From positions 1 to 64,000 of the forward strand of contig CAVOUJ010000032.1 of assembly GCA_963699535.1 (NCBI GenBank): a stretch of 64,000 bases of DNA, read 5' to 3'. Below, piece after piece: positions 1-8,486 of this stretch. How positions within the stretch are numbered: position 1 is the first letter of the stretch; each line of letters starts with the position of its first letter. Source of the stretch: VBDM01 sp963699535 (lineage in GTDB: Bacteria; Pseudomonadota; Gammaproteobacteria; Burkholderiales; SG8-39). The notes under the pieces were generated by a model. That model saw only the letters and a list, made by a program, of their open reading frames with translations. It was not told the DNA's origin and did no database searches. The position numbers were made by a program, and so were the translations under genes.

Positions 1-193
1 ATCACCGGCATGGCGCGATCCGGGAATATTCCCTGCGGCCGGACGAAACCGGCAATCTATAGTGGAGGTAACCGTTCGGCTCTCCCTGCAGCTGACGGGT
101 TAAAGACTTTTGCAGAAAAAGAGGCCAGCGAAGAGACATTCGCCAAAGGCCATGATAGGCCTTCATCAGAGTCATCTCCCATGCAATTTTCCC

Positions 194-680
194 TTAGCGC
201 GCGGTTTTCTCCAGCTCCTTGCGGATGTCCTCCTCGTGAATCCGGACGTGCTCGTACGCCCAGCGGATGAAGCGGCTCGAGCTTGCCTCTGCCGTGGAAG
301 GCGTGCAGGCCCTCGCGGTCGAGGTCCTCTTCCTTCATCTCCCGGACGATGCGGATGGTCTCCCGGCGCACGGCGGTGAACCGCTCGATCAGCTCCTCCA
401 GCGAGAGGCCGTCGTATTTGCGGGTCTGGGTGAGGTTGTACCGGTCGACGTCGAAGTCCGGCGGCGCGCCCGGGCCGCCGGCCAGGATGTCCGCGAAGAG
501 CCGGTGCATGGAGCGCTCGATCACGGCAAAGTGCGCCAGCACCTGCTGCACGGTCCACTGGGCCCCGTCCTGGTAGAGCCGAGTCCGGAGCTGCTCCGGG
601 CTCAGGGACCTGAAAAACGACACGGTTTCGGCCAAGCCCCGCTCGAGCTCGGCCGCGATGTCATCGCGACGATCCGTCAT
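194..680 (-). CDS. DinB-fold (DinB/YfiT-like) protein, copy 1, one frameshift
   Basis: A four-helix DinB/YfiT-type protein of about 161 residues. Members are metal-dependent thiol transferases or damage-induced proteins, but the substrate here cannot be told. The sequence begins MTDRRDDIAAELERGL and is almost identical to the gene at 1608-2090. It contains the family-typical segment WTVQQVLAHFAVIERSMHR with a conserved His. Compared with the second copy, this one has an extra C near 274-276 that shifts the frame. With that base ignored, translation continues as RFIRWAYEHVRIHEED to a stop at 194. The start codon overlaps the stop of the Bro-N gene upstream (ATGA), so the two are probably translated together. 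It could be a real pseudogene, but a base-call error is equally likely. Confidence 0.75.
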
Positions 681-1522
681 GGAAGCTCCGGGGTTCTCCT
701 CTTGTGTTTCAGCCGTTTGCGGCTCTCGGGTTCTTCCAGATAATTCTCCGGTCGTCGACACCCCGGTGCCGGTTTCGGCCTCCAGCTTTTCGCGGGCCTC
801 ACCGGCGATCCGTCCCCCTTTACGGGCCGCACGCTTATTCTCAGGCAGCCCTGGGCGTCTCGCTTGCGCGTGATTTCGGTGGTGGCCGCTTCACCCAGCA
901 TCGAAAAGATCAGCTCCAGGTCGGTCATGTGGTCGCGCAGGTTCTCGCGCTTCAGCCCCTTGAACTTCTTGTACTCGCCGGGGGTCATGCCGAAGGCGGC
1001 CTTGGAGATCTCGGCGGTGAGGATCGCGTATTCCGCTCCTCCTTCACGTCCCGCTTTTTCCATTCGTCGTCAGCTCGTCCCGGATGGCAATGCCGCGCAT
1101 CCGCTTTTCGATCCAGTCGTCGGAATAGCCTTTGGCCTTGTAAAGCGCGCGGGTGCGCTTGGTGGCCAGCTCCGGGTCTTCGATCTCCTGCACCCGTTCG
1201 TAGCCGACCTTTGCCAGCCAGCGCTTGAAGGGCTCGGCCTTGGGGGAGGGGATGGACTGGATGATGCGGAAGATGCCTTCGGTGTTGGCGCATAGCATTC
1301 GTTGCGGGCCGCCCGGCGTGTTCGATCGAAAGGGTATGTACAATTTGTACCCACCCTTTGCCGAGTTCCGGATCGCGCTGCTTCATACGCTGGATGTATT
1401 GCTTGGGGTCTTTCGAATCGATCAGAGGCAAGCACGACATCCTCAACAACAAACCACCATTCATCGTTGTGAAGCGTCCGGCGAATCTGTTGGCCTTTGA
1501 AGACTACAAGATGTGAGTCCAT
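677..1522 (-). CDS. Bro-N domain protein (phage antirepressor-like), several frameshifts
   Basis: A roughly 280-residue protein with an N-terminal Bro-N domain, a DNA-binding fold found in phage antirepressors and in many chromosomal accessory genes. Joined across frames it reads MDSHLVVFKGQQIRRTLHND, then WWFVVEDVVLALIDSKDPKQ, GWVQIVHTLSIETPGG and AEPFKRWLAKVGYERVQE, then a helical C-terminal part with LRDHMTDLELIFSMLGEAAT. At least three frame changes are needed (about 1450, 1340 and 1055) and possibly one more near the C-terminus. Its stop overlaps the start of DinB copy 1, and it sits between the two DinB copies. Its role is unknown; regulation of the neighbours is a guess. Confidence 0.65.
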
Positions 1523-1587
1523 TTTATCCCCTCATGGCCGATGTCCGATCATTTCCTGCTTATGTTTTATTCATCTTAGCATGGCAT

Positions 1588-1606
1588 TGTGACAGATCCG
1601 GTCACA
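1588..1606. promoter_or_regulatory. Perfect inverted repeat TGTGAC-N7-GTCACA
   Basis: Six-base arms TGTGAC and GTCACA lie seven bases apart in the 85-base gap between DinB copy 2 and the Bro-N gene. No T-run follows on either side, so it is not an obvious terminator. Its spacing (nine bases between TGTGA and TCACA) is too wide for a normal CRP site. It may be an operator for the Bro-N gene. Confidence 0.35.
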
Positions 1607-1607
1607 G

Positions 1608-2090
1608 TTATGCAGAATTTTTTAGCGCCTTGCGGACGTCCTCTTCATGAATCCGGGCGTGCTCGTACGCCCAGCGGATGAAGCGGTCGAGCTTGCCGTT
1701 GCCGTGAAAGGGGTGCAGGCCTTCGCGGTCGAGATCCTCTTCCTTCATCTCGCGGACGATGCGGATGGTTTCCCGGCGCACGGCGGTGAACCGTTCGATC
1801 AGCTCGTCCCGCGAGAGCCCGTCGTACTTGCGGGTCTGGGTGAGGTTGTACCGGTCGACGTCGAAGTCCGGCGGCGCACCCGGGCCGCCGGCCAGGATGT
1901 CCGCGAAGAGCCGGTGCATGGAGCGCTCGATCACGGCAAAGTGCGCCAGCACCTGCTGCACCGTCCACCGGGCCCCGTCCTGGTAGAGTTGAGTCCGGAG
2001 CTGCTCCGGGCTGAGCGACCTGAAAAACGACACGGTCTCGGCGAGTCCCCGCTCGAGCTCGGCCGCAATGTCATCGCGACGATCCGTCAT
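1608..2090 (-). CDS. DinB-fold (DinB/YfiT-like) protein, copy 2, intact
   Basis: An intact 160-residue open frame starting MTDRRDDIAAELERGL, with the DinB-type helix WTVQQVLAHFAVIERSMHR and a C-terminal conserved RFIRWAYEHARIHEED segment. The family comprises small helical bundles that bind a divalent metal through three His; candidates here are the His in LAHF, in LHPFH and in the C-terminal YEHARIHE. The nucleotide sequence is roughly 90% identical by eye to the copy at 194-680 over its full length, so this is a recent duplication. It is the first gene of a minus-strand set running into the Bro-N gene. The substrate is unknown. Confidence 0.85.
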   Translation of the reverse strand: MTDRRDDIAAELERGLAETVSFFRSLSPEQLRTQLYQDGARWTVQQVLAHFAVIERSMHRLFADILAGGPGAPPDFDVDRYNLTQTRKYDGLSRDELIERFTAVRRETIRIVREMKEEDLDREGLHPFHGNGKLDRFIRWAYEHARIHEEDVRKALKNSA

Positions 2091-2299
2091 GGAAGCTCCA
2101 AGGTTCCGGGTAGAACGGATTCCGCCGAAGCTGCCGGCAAAATCGACCCCTGAGGTTTGGCGATCGACTGATTTTGAGAAATAAGCGACGGCGTCGCGTA
2201 AATCGGGTCTGAAGGGTATTCGAGATAAAAAGCACGGAATCGCTGGAGGTTATCAACCCCAAAGCCTCGTCCGAATCGCTGGCGGAGATCCACGGACAC
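2087..2299 (-). pseudogene. Fragment resembling DUF1016 (YhcG-type PD-(D/E)XK nuclease) N-terminal region
   Basis: A 70-codon open frame whose first half, VDLRQRFGRGFGVDNLQRF followed by RAFYLEYP, closely follows the DUF1016 N-terminal pattern (acidic-aromatic FGxGF, N-L-x-x-M/F-R-x-F-Y-L-x-YP). The frame is closed by a stop just upstream of 2299, and there is no sign of the nuclease domain before the DinB start. I read it as a decayed remnant of a larger gene now fused against the DinB promoter region. The remaining gap to 2453 shows no gene. Confidence 0.4.
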
Positions 2300-2453
2300 C
2301 CGTGGCCGTCAAACCATGCACCACAATCCGGCAGAATGACCCGCTGCCGGCCGGCGGGTGGAGTGCTTTGTCTCGCCTGCCCTTCAATTTGGCAAACTCG
2401 GTTTTCTGGCCCTCCCTACCGCGTGCTGGGGACTGCGGAGATTCCCATTGCGG

Positions 2454-2990
2454 TCACAGTCCGTCCGAGTCGATCAGCACCCGGCCGTGGCCCTGCTTTT
2501 CCAACCACCAGTATGTGAAGTGCTTCGAGAGCCAACTCGCGGCGCGTTCCGTCGCAAGATCCTGGATGCTGGAGCTATAGATGATGGGGATGCCGAACTT
2601 CGCCTCGATCGCGTCCAAGGTGCCGCAGACAGCATTGGGATGGACCTCGGAGGGAATGTCGAACGGCTCGAAGCCCCCCTTGATGTCCTCAAGGGTAGCC
2701 TCGACAAGGATGGCCTTCCAACGGAACCGCGCAAGCCGACCGCATGCAGCGAGAAAACGCTTCCGGTAGGTCACGGTGCACGCGACCAAGTCCGCGAGGT
2801 TCTTACGTTCCAGCGAGAGAAGGCTCTCCATCCCCTCCACCGTGTAGTCGCCTGTCTTCAGGGCGACCCGCCGCTCCCCGCCAATCCAGTTGGGGTGGTT
2901 CACGAAAAGAGGAAGCGGTTCTTTCTCTCGCGTGTCCACCAACACAACCGGCTTGGGAAGCTGGTCTTCAGTGTCGGCGTGAGAGTTCAT
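2454..2990 (-). CDS. Stand-alone ERCC4-domain nuclease
   Basis: A 178-residue protein consisting almost entirely of an ERCC4 (XPF/Mus81-type) nuclease fold. Visible motifs are VDTREKEPLPLF near residue 18, KTGDYTVEG near 46 and the core LERKNLADL near 60, which matches the family active-site pattern GD...ERKxxxD. No helicase or helix-hairpin-helix partner domain is present. Bacterial single-domain ERCC4 proteins are scattered in phages and accessory islands; their substrates are usually branched DNA, but this one is uncharacterised as far as I can tell. It ends seven bases upstream of where the minus-strand Fic gene terminates, so it is the next cistron after Fic and may be co-transcribed with it. 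Confidence 0.8.
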   Translation of the reverse strand: MNSHADTEDQLPKPVVLVDTREKEPLPLFVNHPNWIGGERRVALKTGDYTVEGMESLLSLERKNLADLVACTVTYRKRFLAACGRLARFRWKAILVEATLEDIKGGFEPFDIPSEVHPNAVCGTLDAIEAKFGIPIIYSSSIQDLATERAASWLSKHFTYWWLEKQGHGRVLIDSDGL

Positions 2991-2997
2991 GTTTCAA

Positions 2998-4187
2998 TCA
3001 AAGTTCCGCCGTCCCGTTTTCCCCACGGCAGGCAGATTTTGGTAAGGGCAGGAACGCCAGTATGATCTCGCGCCGGGCCCTGACTCTTCGGCCTTCGCGA
3101 ACAATTAGACCCATCTCAACCAGAGCATTCAAATCACGCTGCACGGTCTTGGCGGTTTTGTTTGCATACGCCTTGGCAAGCCGCGGGGTCAATTCGGTCA
3201 CTTTTCCCACCTCGATATCCTTTGCTCCCAAATCGAGCACAAGATGCCGTCGGCGGGTCTGGGTGGCGCTGGTTTTGTTTTGGAGTTTTTCGTGGACAAA
3301 ATTCCTCCACACAACATCCCACTGCTGGGCCCATATGTACTCAAGCTGTCCGTGCAAGCCGTCGACAAATCCCCGCACCGCATACATTATGAACTGAAGG
3401 ATATCGCCGCCCGATTTGCTGGCATAGTCCAACTGCCGATAATACTCTGTCCGCGTTTGATTGTAGTGGTTGCTCAGCAGGTGCGCCGCCGGTGAGGGAA
3501 CTCCAGCGGAGAGGAGAATATGAAATTCAAGCAGGCGGGCCGCCCTTCCATTACCGTCGCCGAACGGATGAATCAACGAGGTAGAGGTGCGCTACCACCG
3601 CCTTGACAATGGCATAAACCACTTCCATTCCCCCCGGCGGTGAGAAATCCGGCCCGTTCAGCCACTCACAAAGCCGACCCAGCAGATACCCGCAGTCTTC
3701 GCGGGCGCGCCACGGTACACATTGCCGACCACAACTGAATAGGAACGGATCTCGCCGGGCACGGCATCCTCTTTCGATGGAAGCGCATCCAGCACCTGCC
3801 GGTTATAGGCGCGCACCAGATCCCGAGTTAACGCAGGCAGCGCTCCAGCGGCAATCTGATTCCCGATCATATTGCAGGCGGCAATGATGTTTTCCACCTC
3901 CTGCTTCAGATACTGCTTGGAAGGAGGCACCTTCAGGCTGCCCTCGACCGCCTGCCGCACCTCCGCTTCGGAAAGGGTATTACCCTCAATGGCAGTGGTC
4001 GCTGCAGCTCCTTTAGCAAGGTAGAGTCGATGAAGTTCCTGAGCAGTAGATGGGCGTAGGGGCACGCGGGAAAATATGCTTGCATTCGACGCCGCCTCTC
4101 CCAAACCAAGCCAAAGTTCGGGGCGCGCTTTCCCCGATATTCGAACCGGAACGAAATCCACGAATGTGTCCGCTCGTATGTCCGCAT
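2998..4187 (-). CDS. Fic-domain AMPylator-type protein with C-terminal winged helix, frameshifted
   Basis: A Fic family protein of about 395 residues once three frame changes are bridged (near 4160, 3695 and 3575). The Fic active-site motif HPFGDGNGRAAR is complete, with catalytic His. An N-terminal inhibitory helix motif TTAIEGN (pattern S/TxxxE G/N) makes it a self-inhibited Fic with the motif upstream of the core. The C-terminal part, KTVQRDLNALVEMGLIVREG, looks like a winged helix as in Fic proteins that regulate their own transcription. The best start is the ATG at 4187 (MRTYERTH), which matches the usual N-terminus of this subfamily; a GTG at 4161 is in frame with the next segment. Fic enzymes transfer AMP or another nucleotide to a protein hydroxyl; the target is unknown. 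Confidence 0.8.
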
Positions 4188-4390
4188 GAATGTCCGCTTT
4201 TTAATTTAATTTAACTTCATATTATCAATTGGTTGAAAAAAGTCCAATTATATTTTGTCCCCCAATTTGTCCACTCACTCACCCGAGGAGCAAAAACGAA
4301 AGAGTGCGAGTGGGGTGGTTAGACGAGTTGGTCTTCCAGTGTAGGCGCGGGCTCAGGACCGGAATTTCACGCAAAACTCGATGGCATCAT
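4188..4390. other. AT-rich intergenic segment upstream of fic
   Basis: No gene is seen. The segment 4199-4260 is strikingly AT-rich compared with its surroundings. The heptamer TGTCCGC recurs around 4165-4200 at the edge of the Fic start. It probably holds the fic promoter. The small plus-strand open frame here has no recognisable product. Confidence 0.4.
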
Positions 4391-5018
4391 CTATTTCTCT
4401 GGCAGGCGCAAGCCGGGACAAAGCCGTTGGACGATGGCGGACCAGGTAACGCAGCCTAAATAGTGACGCTTCAGTTCCTGGATTTGTGCGGAAGAGAGAT
4501 GGGGAAGGCTGTTCGCCCACGCACTCTCCGGCAATCGGTTGGCGTTTCGGCGCAGAGGAGGACGGCAAGTCTCTCTCGCTGGCTGCGAGCGCCTGCGCGA
4601 CCTCTATGTTGCGGATGAGCTGATTACGAATGGGGAACCAGTCGGTGGAATTGGAAACCGTATCCTTGCGCTTTCCCTCTTATAAAGAGAAGCATGGTGT
4701 CCGTTTCGAGGTGGCAATCAACCGATGTGAATCCTCAAATGCCCACCATTTCTGGCCTGAGCGCTCTGCTCCAAAACGCCGCCTGAGCTCATTCAATGCC
4801 TCTTGGCGAAAGGTTAAGTCCCCAGCAACCAGGCGCTTGCGTTTATCTTGGGTGTTCGGACCGTACTTTTTTTCAACACCATGCTTCTTTGGCCAGACGA
4901 GCCGCTCCGGGTGTTCCAGTAACCAGCGAAGGAATGGCCCGGACGGCGGGATCGAGGGTTCGAAGGCATTACGAAGCTGCCCTATAGCCTCAACCAAGTC
5001 CACGGGCAATGGCCACAT
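4391..5018 (-). CDS. Hypothetical protein, possible PD-(D/E)XK-type nuclease, frameshifted
   Basis: I do not recognise a named family. Read from the ATG at 5018 (MWPLPVDLVEAIGQLRNAFE) and shifted once near 4735 and again near 4500, it gives a protein of about 208 residues. The centre reads TSVDCHLETDTMLLFIEGKR, that is D-x-x-x-E...E-x-K, the spacing of a PD-(D/E)XK nuclease core. It is followed by TDWFPIRNQLIRNIEVAQA, and the end is ELKRHYLGCVTWSAIVQRL to a stop at 4391. Similar hypothetical proteins occur near restriction or repair genes in other bacteria, by my recollection. It lies with Fic and ERCC4 genes in an accessory cluster; nuclease function is inference. Confidence 0.5.
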
Positions 5019-5090
5019 AGTCTCTCAAGCACCGAAACTGTAGATGAAGGTTGGAAATGCGGTTGGAAATGCTTTTTTACGGAAAAACAA

Positions 5091-5123
5091 ATCAGGGCTT
5101 AGAATTTCTCCTAAGCCCCTGAT
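5091..5123 (-). terminator. Intrinsic terminator of the tRNA-Lys/tRNA-Glu unit
   Basis: A hairpin with arms ATCAGGGCTTAG and CTAAGCCCCTGAT around a short loop. On the minus strand it is followed by TTTGTTTTT, so it terminates the minus-strand tRNA pair. A weaker T-run on the plus side could make it bidirectional. Confidence 0.7.
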
Positions 5124-5131
5124 TTTATTGT

Positions 5132-5209
5132 TGGCGTCCCCAAGGGGATTTGAACCCCTGTTGCCGACGTGAAAGGCCGGTGTCCTGGACCAGGCTAGAC
5201 GATGGGGAC
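5132..5209 (-). tRNA. tRNA-Glu(UUC)
   Basis: A complete cloverleaf on the minus strand, with a GTCCCCATC acceptor start, the T-arm GGGGTTCAAATCCCC and an encoded CCA. The anticodon loop CTTTCAC gives UUC for Glu. It is 18 bases downstream of tRNA-Lys in the same transcript. Confidence 0.93.
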
Positions 5210-5227
5210 GAAGTGATCTTTAGAATC

Positions 5228-5303
5228 TGGTGGGCCGTGCTGGACTCGAACCAGCGACTCTCTGCTTAAAAGGCAGATACTCTACCGCCTGAGTTAACGG
5301 CCC
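5228..5303 (-). tRNA. tRNA-Lys(UUU)
   Basis: A complete cloverleaf on the minus strand, with acceptor GGGCCGT/ACGGCCC, the T-arm CTGGTTCGAGTCCAG and an encoded CCA. The anticodon loop CTTTTAA gives UUU for Lys. Confidence 0.94.
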
Positions 5304-5397
5304 GCCTTCAAAACGGTTTTTTATATGTGACTGGCGTGCGGTTTTGTCAACAGAAAACAACCGCCGGCGGGCGGCCGGTCGCAGCGCCGCGCACGCC

Positions 5398-6151
5398 TCA
5401 GATCAGGCCCGGCGCCAGCGCGGCAACGGCCGGCGGCGAAAACCACCCAGTCCCTGCGTCCGGTCGCCAGTCTCGGGTCGGTGCGCGTTTCGGAATAGCA
5501 GCGGGCCTCCATGGCGACGGCCAGGTTGTCGGCGGTCTCGAACGTCCGCCGCATGAGCGGTATGCCGAATGCGGTCAGGCGGCGAATCGGGTTGCGGCGG
5601 TTCTCGCCGGCGCGGGCGCGCTGCGCGTCGGAGGTCGTCGCCGCCTGCTCCAGGATCACCGGCATGAAACGGACAACCAGGCCCAGCATGGTGGCGACGC
5701 GCTCGGCCGGCACCCAGCGGCACCGGTTTCAGAAACCACTGGACGCCGGCCTTGATTTCCGACTGAGCGGGTCGTGGCGATGAAAGCGGCGCCGATGAGG
5801 AAGACCAGCACCAGGCGCAGGCAGACGAGCGCCCCTTCGCGCAGCCCTTCGCGGGTCACGGCTACGCGCCCAGCACGGCCAGCGGGGTTCCGTCGGTGGA
5901 AAAGACCCGGGCGATGAACACCAGCGCCAGCAGGAAGAAGAGCCACCGCAGCTCACTGAACTGAACGCGCGCGGCCGGCCGAAAGGCGCTGAAAAGGATG
6001 ATGAGCGCGACCAGGAGCAGCCGACCAGGCCGGCAAACCCGAGCCGCAGGCCGGCCACGGAGACGACCGGCCAGAGGACCAGCTTCAGGCGCACGTCCAG
6101 ATGCAGGACCGATGCGCCCGGGCGGTATGCGAGCGCGCTCAGTTCAGCCAT
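5398..6151 (-). CDS. ecfT: Energy-coupling factor transmembrane protein EcfT/BioN, frameshifted
   Basis: The transmembrane coupling subunit of an ECF-type vitamin importer. It starts MAELSALAYRPGASVLHLDV, typical of EcfT/CbiQ proteins, and passes through hydrophobic segments. It carries the cytoplasmic region RTFETADNLAVAMEARCYSE near the C-terminus, the conserved A-x-x-ARG-like coupling helix. It ends RDWVVFAA...LAPGLI at 5398 after bridging several indels (about 6020-5700 and 5440). The start overlaps the end of ecfA by 13 bases. With BioY and EcfA it would form a BioMNY-type biotin transporter in the inner membrane. A GC-rich hairpin follows at about 5356-5385. Confidence 0.75.
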
Positions 6152-6910
6152 GACAGTGCCTCGCCCCCGCGCCGCGCGCGCCGCGGGCTTCGCACGTCGA
6201 AGGTCTCGGCCTCGGCGACCACCGCCGCGGGCGGCCCGTCGCCGACGATCCTGCCGTGCTGCATGATCACGAGGCGGTCGGCGTGGGCCAGCACCTTGTC
6301 GAGATCGTGGGTGGTCAGAAGGATCGTGCTGGCCGGAGCGATGCAGCGCCACCATCTGCCCGAGCACCTGGCGCACCCCGGGGTAATCCAGGTTCGAGAA
6401 AGGCTCGTCGAAGACGATCACCCGCGGCTGCATGGCCAGGACCCCGGCAATCGACAGCCGCCGCTTCTCGCCGCCGGACAGCAGGTGGGGACGGCTCGCG
6501 GCCAAGTCCGCCAACCCCACCGCAGGCGAGCGCCGCCGCCACGCGCCGGTCGACCTCGGGCCGCGGCTGAGCCGCAGGTTTTCCGGGCCGAAGGCCACGT
6601 CGTCGCGCGACGGTCTCGCCCACGATCTGGCTGTCGGCGTCCTGGAAGATCATGCCCACCAGCATCCTGGCCCGCCGCGGGTTGTCCGCGACCGAGACCC
6701 CGGCCACGCGCGACCGTGCCGGAGGTCGGGCAGCAGCAGCCCGTTCAGGTGGCGCAGCAGCGTCGTCTTGCCCGAGCCGTTGGCGCCGGCGATCACCACG
6801 AATGCGCCCTCCTCGATGACGAGGGTGACGCCGTCCAGGCCGAGGGTCCCGTCGGCAAAGCGGTGGGTCAGATTTTGGATTTCGATGATCAGGGGCATTC
6901 TCGAACTCAT
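6139..6910 (-). CDS. ecfA: ECF transporter ATPase (BioM/EcfA), frameshifted
   Basis: The ATP-binding subunit of the ECF biotin transporter. Motifs are Walker A GANGSGKTTLLRHLNG, Q-loop region DADSQIVGETVA, signature LSGGEKRRLSIAGVLAMQP and Walker B VIVFDEPFSNLD followed by the H-loop TTHD region. It ends EALSWLN with a stop at 6139. Frame changes occur near 6715, 6590, 6530, 6345 and 6200, all within otherwise perfect ABC ATPase sequence. The start ATG at 6910 overlaps the bioY stop (ATGA). The gene is in the birA-bioY-ecfA-ecfT operon, which makes biotin the most likely substrate. Confidence 0.8.
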
Positions 6911-7478
6911 GGATTCATCACCGGCCGGACGGCGCGGGCGATCAGGGCGGCGGCGGCGATCTTGAGGGCATCCCCCGGCAGAAACGGGACCATTCCCAGC
7001 GCCAGCGCTTTTGCGAACGACAGGCCGGTCACCGCCGCGAGCCACGACACCCCGCAGGCATAGAGAACGATCGCGCCGAGCGGCATGGCCGCCACATCGC
7101 AGACCATGCGCCGCGGCAGCCGCTCGGCGATCCACCCGACCAGGAACACCACCGGCAGGTAGCCCAGCAGAAAACCGCCCGTCGGGCCCGACGATGCGGC
7201 CGATGCCGCCGGTGCCGCCGGCAAAGACCGGCAGCCCGCAGATCCCCGCCAGCAGGTAGACCGCGACACTCGCCAGCCCCCAGCGGCTCCCGAGCAGCAG
7301 CCCCGCCAGGAAGACGAACATGTTCTGCAGCACGATGGGCACCGGGCCGATGGGGATCGCCAGGTAGGCGCCGGCGGCCGTCAGGGCCGCAAAGAGCGAG
7401 GCGTAGACCATCGGCCGCAGGGGGGGGCGTCTGCCGCCGTGGCGTCCGCTGCTGACGTGCTCCGGTCTGTCGTCTCAT
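6907..7478 (-). CDS. bioY: Biotin transporter substrate-binding subunit BioY, frameshifted
   Basis: The S-component of the ECF biotin transporter, an integral membrane protein of about 190 residues. It contains the BioY-typical run YLAIPIGPVPIVLQNMFVF, then LLLGSRWGLASVAVYLLAG, the loop GLPVFAGGTGGIGRIVGPTG and, after a frame change near 7195, GFLLGYLPVVFLVGWIAERL. Its end, FLPGDALKIAAAALIARAV, is also characteristic. The ATG at 7478 overlaps the birA stop (ATGA); using it requires one correction in a run of seven G at 7422-7428. An in-frame start at 7411 is the alternative. Confidence 0.85.
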
Positions 7479-8423
7479 GCGGCCCTCACCTGCAGAAAAC
7501 AGTCGCCGTAAACGATGTGCTTCACGTCCCATCGGCCGTGCCCGCAGAATGAGCGCACCGTTTTCGTCCACGTCCACGGCGACGCCCCTGGAGTCCTCTT
7601 TCAGCGGTCACGATCCGCACGGGCCGGTTGAGCGTGACCGAATACGGCTTTCCACGTCGGGGATGACCCCGTCCCAGCGCCGGCGGCGATGCCGCGCCTC
7701 GAACTCGTCCAGGAACCGGGCGAGGAGCTCCCGGCGCGAGACCTCGCTTCCCAGCAGCGGCCTTGAGCGAGACGGCCGGCGGCTCAACCTCGGGCGGATC
7801 GTTGTTGACGTTGAGCCCGATCCCGATGTTGATGAAGGCGACCTGCTCGCCCTCCGCTCTCCATCTCGGAGAGCAGGCCGCAGAGCTTGCGGCCCCCCAC
7901 CAGGATGTCGTTCGGCCACTTGACGCCCGGCGTCCACCGCCGTAGCCGTCGCGCAGGAGGCGCGGCGAGCGTCATGGAGGCCAGGAAGTTCACCCGCGAA
8001 CTCGATCGGCACCGGCAGGCGCGGCCGCAGCACCACGGTGAAGTAGAGCCCGCCCGCCTCCGAGCTGCCAGACGCGGCGCAGCCGGCCGCGGCCCTGGGT
8101 CTGGCGGTCCGGCGATCACGACGGTGAAAGCCGGGCAGCCCTTGCGGGCCATGTCCTTGGCGATGTCCATGGTGGAAAGCGCTTCCGCCAGGTAGATCAT
8201 GCGCTCCTCGCGGCCCGGGAACTCCCAGGGTAGAGGGCCGTCCGGGGAGGACTGCAGCCGGTAGCCCTGTGGCGCCGGACTCGATGACGTAGCCCTGCTC
8301 CTGCAGCTTGCTGGATGTGCTTCCAGACCGCCACGCGCGAAGCCCCGAGGCGGGCACACAGCGCGTTGCCGGAAACGCACGGCCCCCGGAGTCCCGCAGC
8401 ATCTTGAGGATGTCGGATTTCAT
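7475..8423 (-). CDS. birA: Biotin-protein ligase and biotin operon repressor BirA, frameshifted
   Basis: A bifunctional enzyme that makes biotinyl-AMP, transfers biotin to carboxylase subunits, and represses biotin genes. The N-terminal winged helix is present (MKSDILKMLRDSGG, then the region around ASRVAVWKHIQQLQEQGYVI). The ligase core includes GGLYFTVVLRPRLPVPIEFA and KWPNDILVGGRKLCGLLSEM, and the C-terminal SH3-like part ends HIVYGDCFLQVRAA. Several indels break the frame between 8370 and 7510. Its stop overlaps the bioY start. The N-terminal DNA-binding domain together with the operator at 8438-8469 indicates autoregulation. Confidence 0.85.
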
Positions 8424-8437
8424 GCGTACCCCATATC

Positions 8438-8469
8438 GGTTAACCACATCAGGACGTGGTAGGTTAACC
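8438..8469 (-). promoter_or_regulatory. Likely BirA operator
   Basis: Two GGTTAACC octamers separated by 16 bases lie 15 bases upstream of the birA start. The inner half-sites TTAACC and GGTTAA with a 16-base spacer fit the general BirA operator layout (TnTAACC-like half-sites 14-16 bases apart). It heads the birA-bioY-ecfA-ecfT operon, whose first gene encodes the repressor with its winged helix. Confidence 0.65.
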
Positions 8470-8486
8470 CATCGGGGCAGGCCGAG

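Noticed and set aside
22..33. Perfect palindrome GGGAATATTCCC near the left end
   Set aside because: Only 12 bases with no nearby start codon it could serve; a chance palindrome is likely.
5041..5075. Short tandem words TTGGAAATGC beside the terminator as a CRISPR-like repeat
   Set aside because: Only two adjacent copies with no spacer; no array structure exists anywhere in the window.
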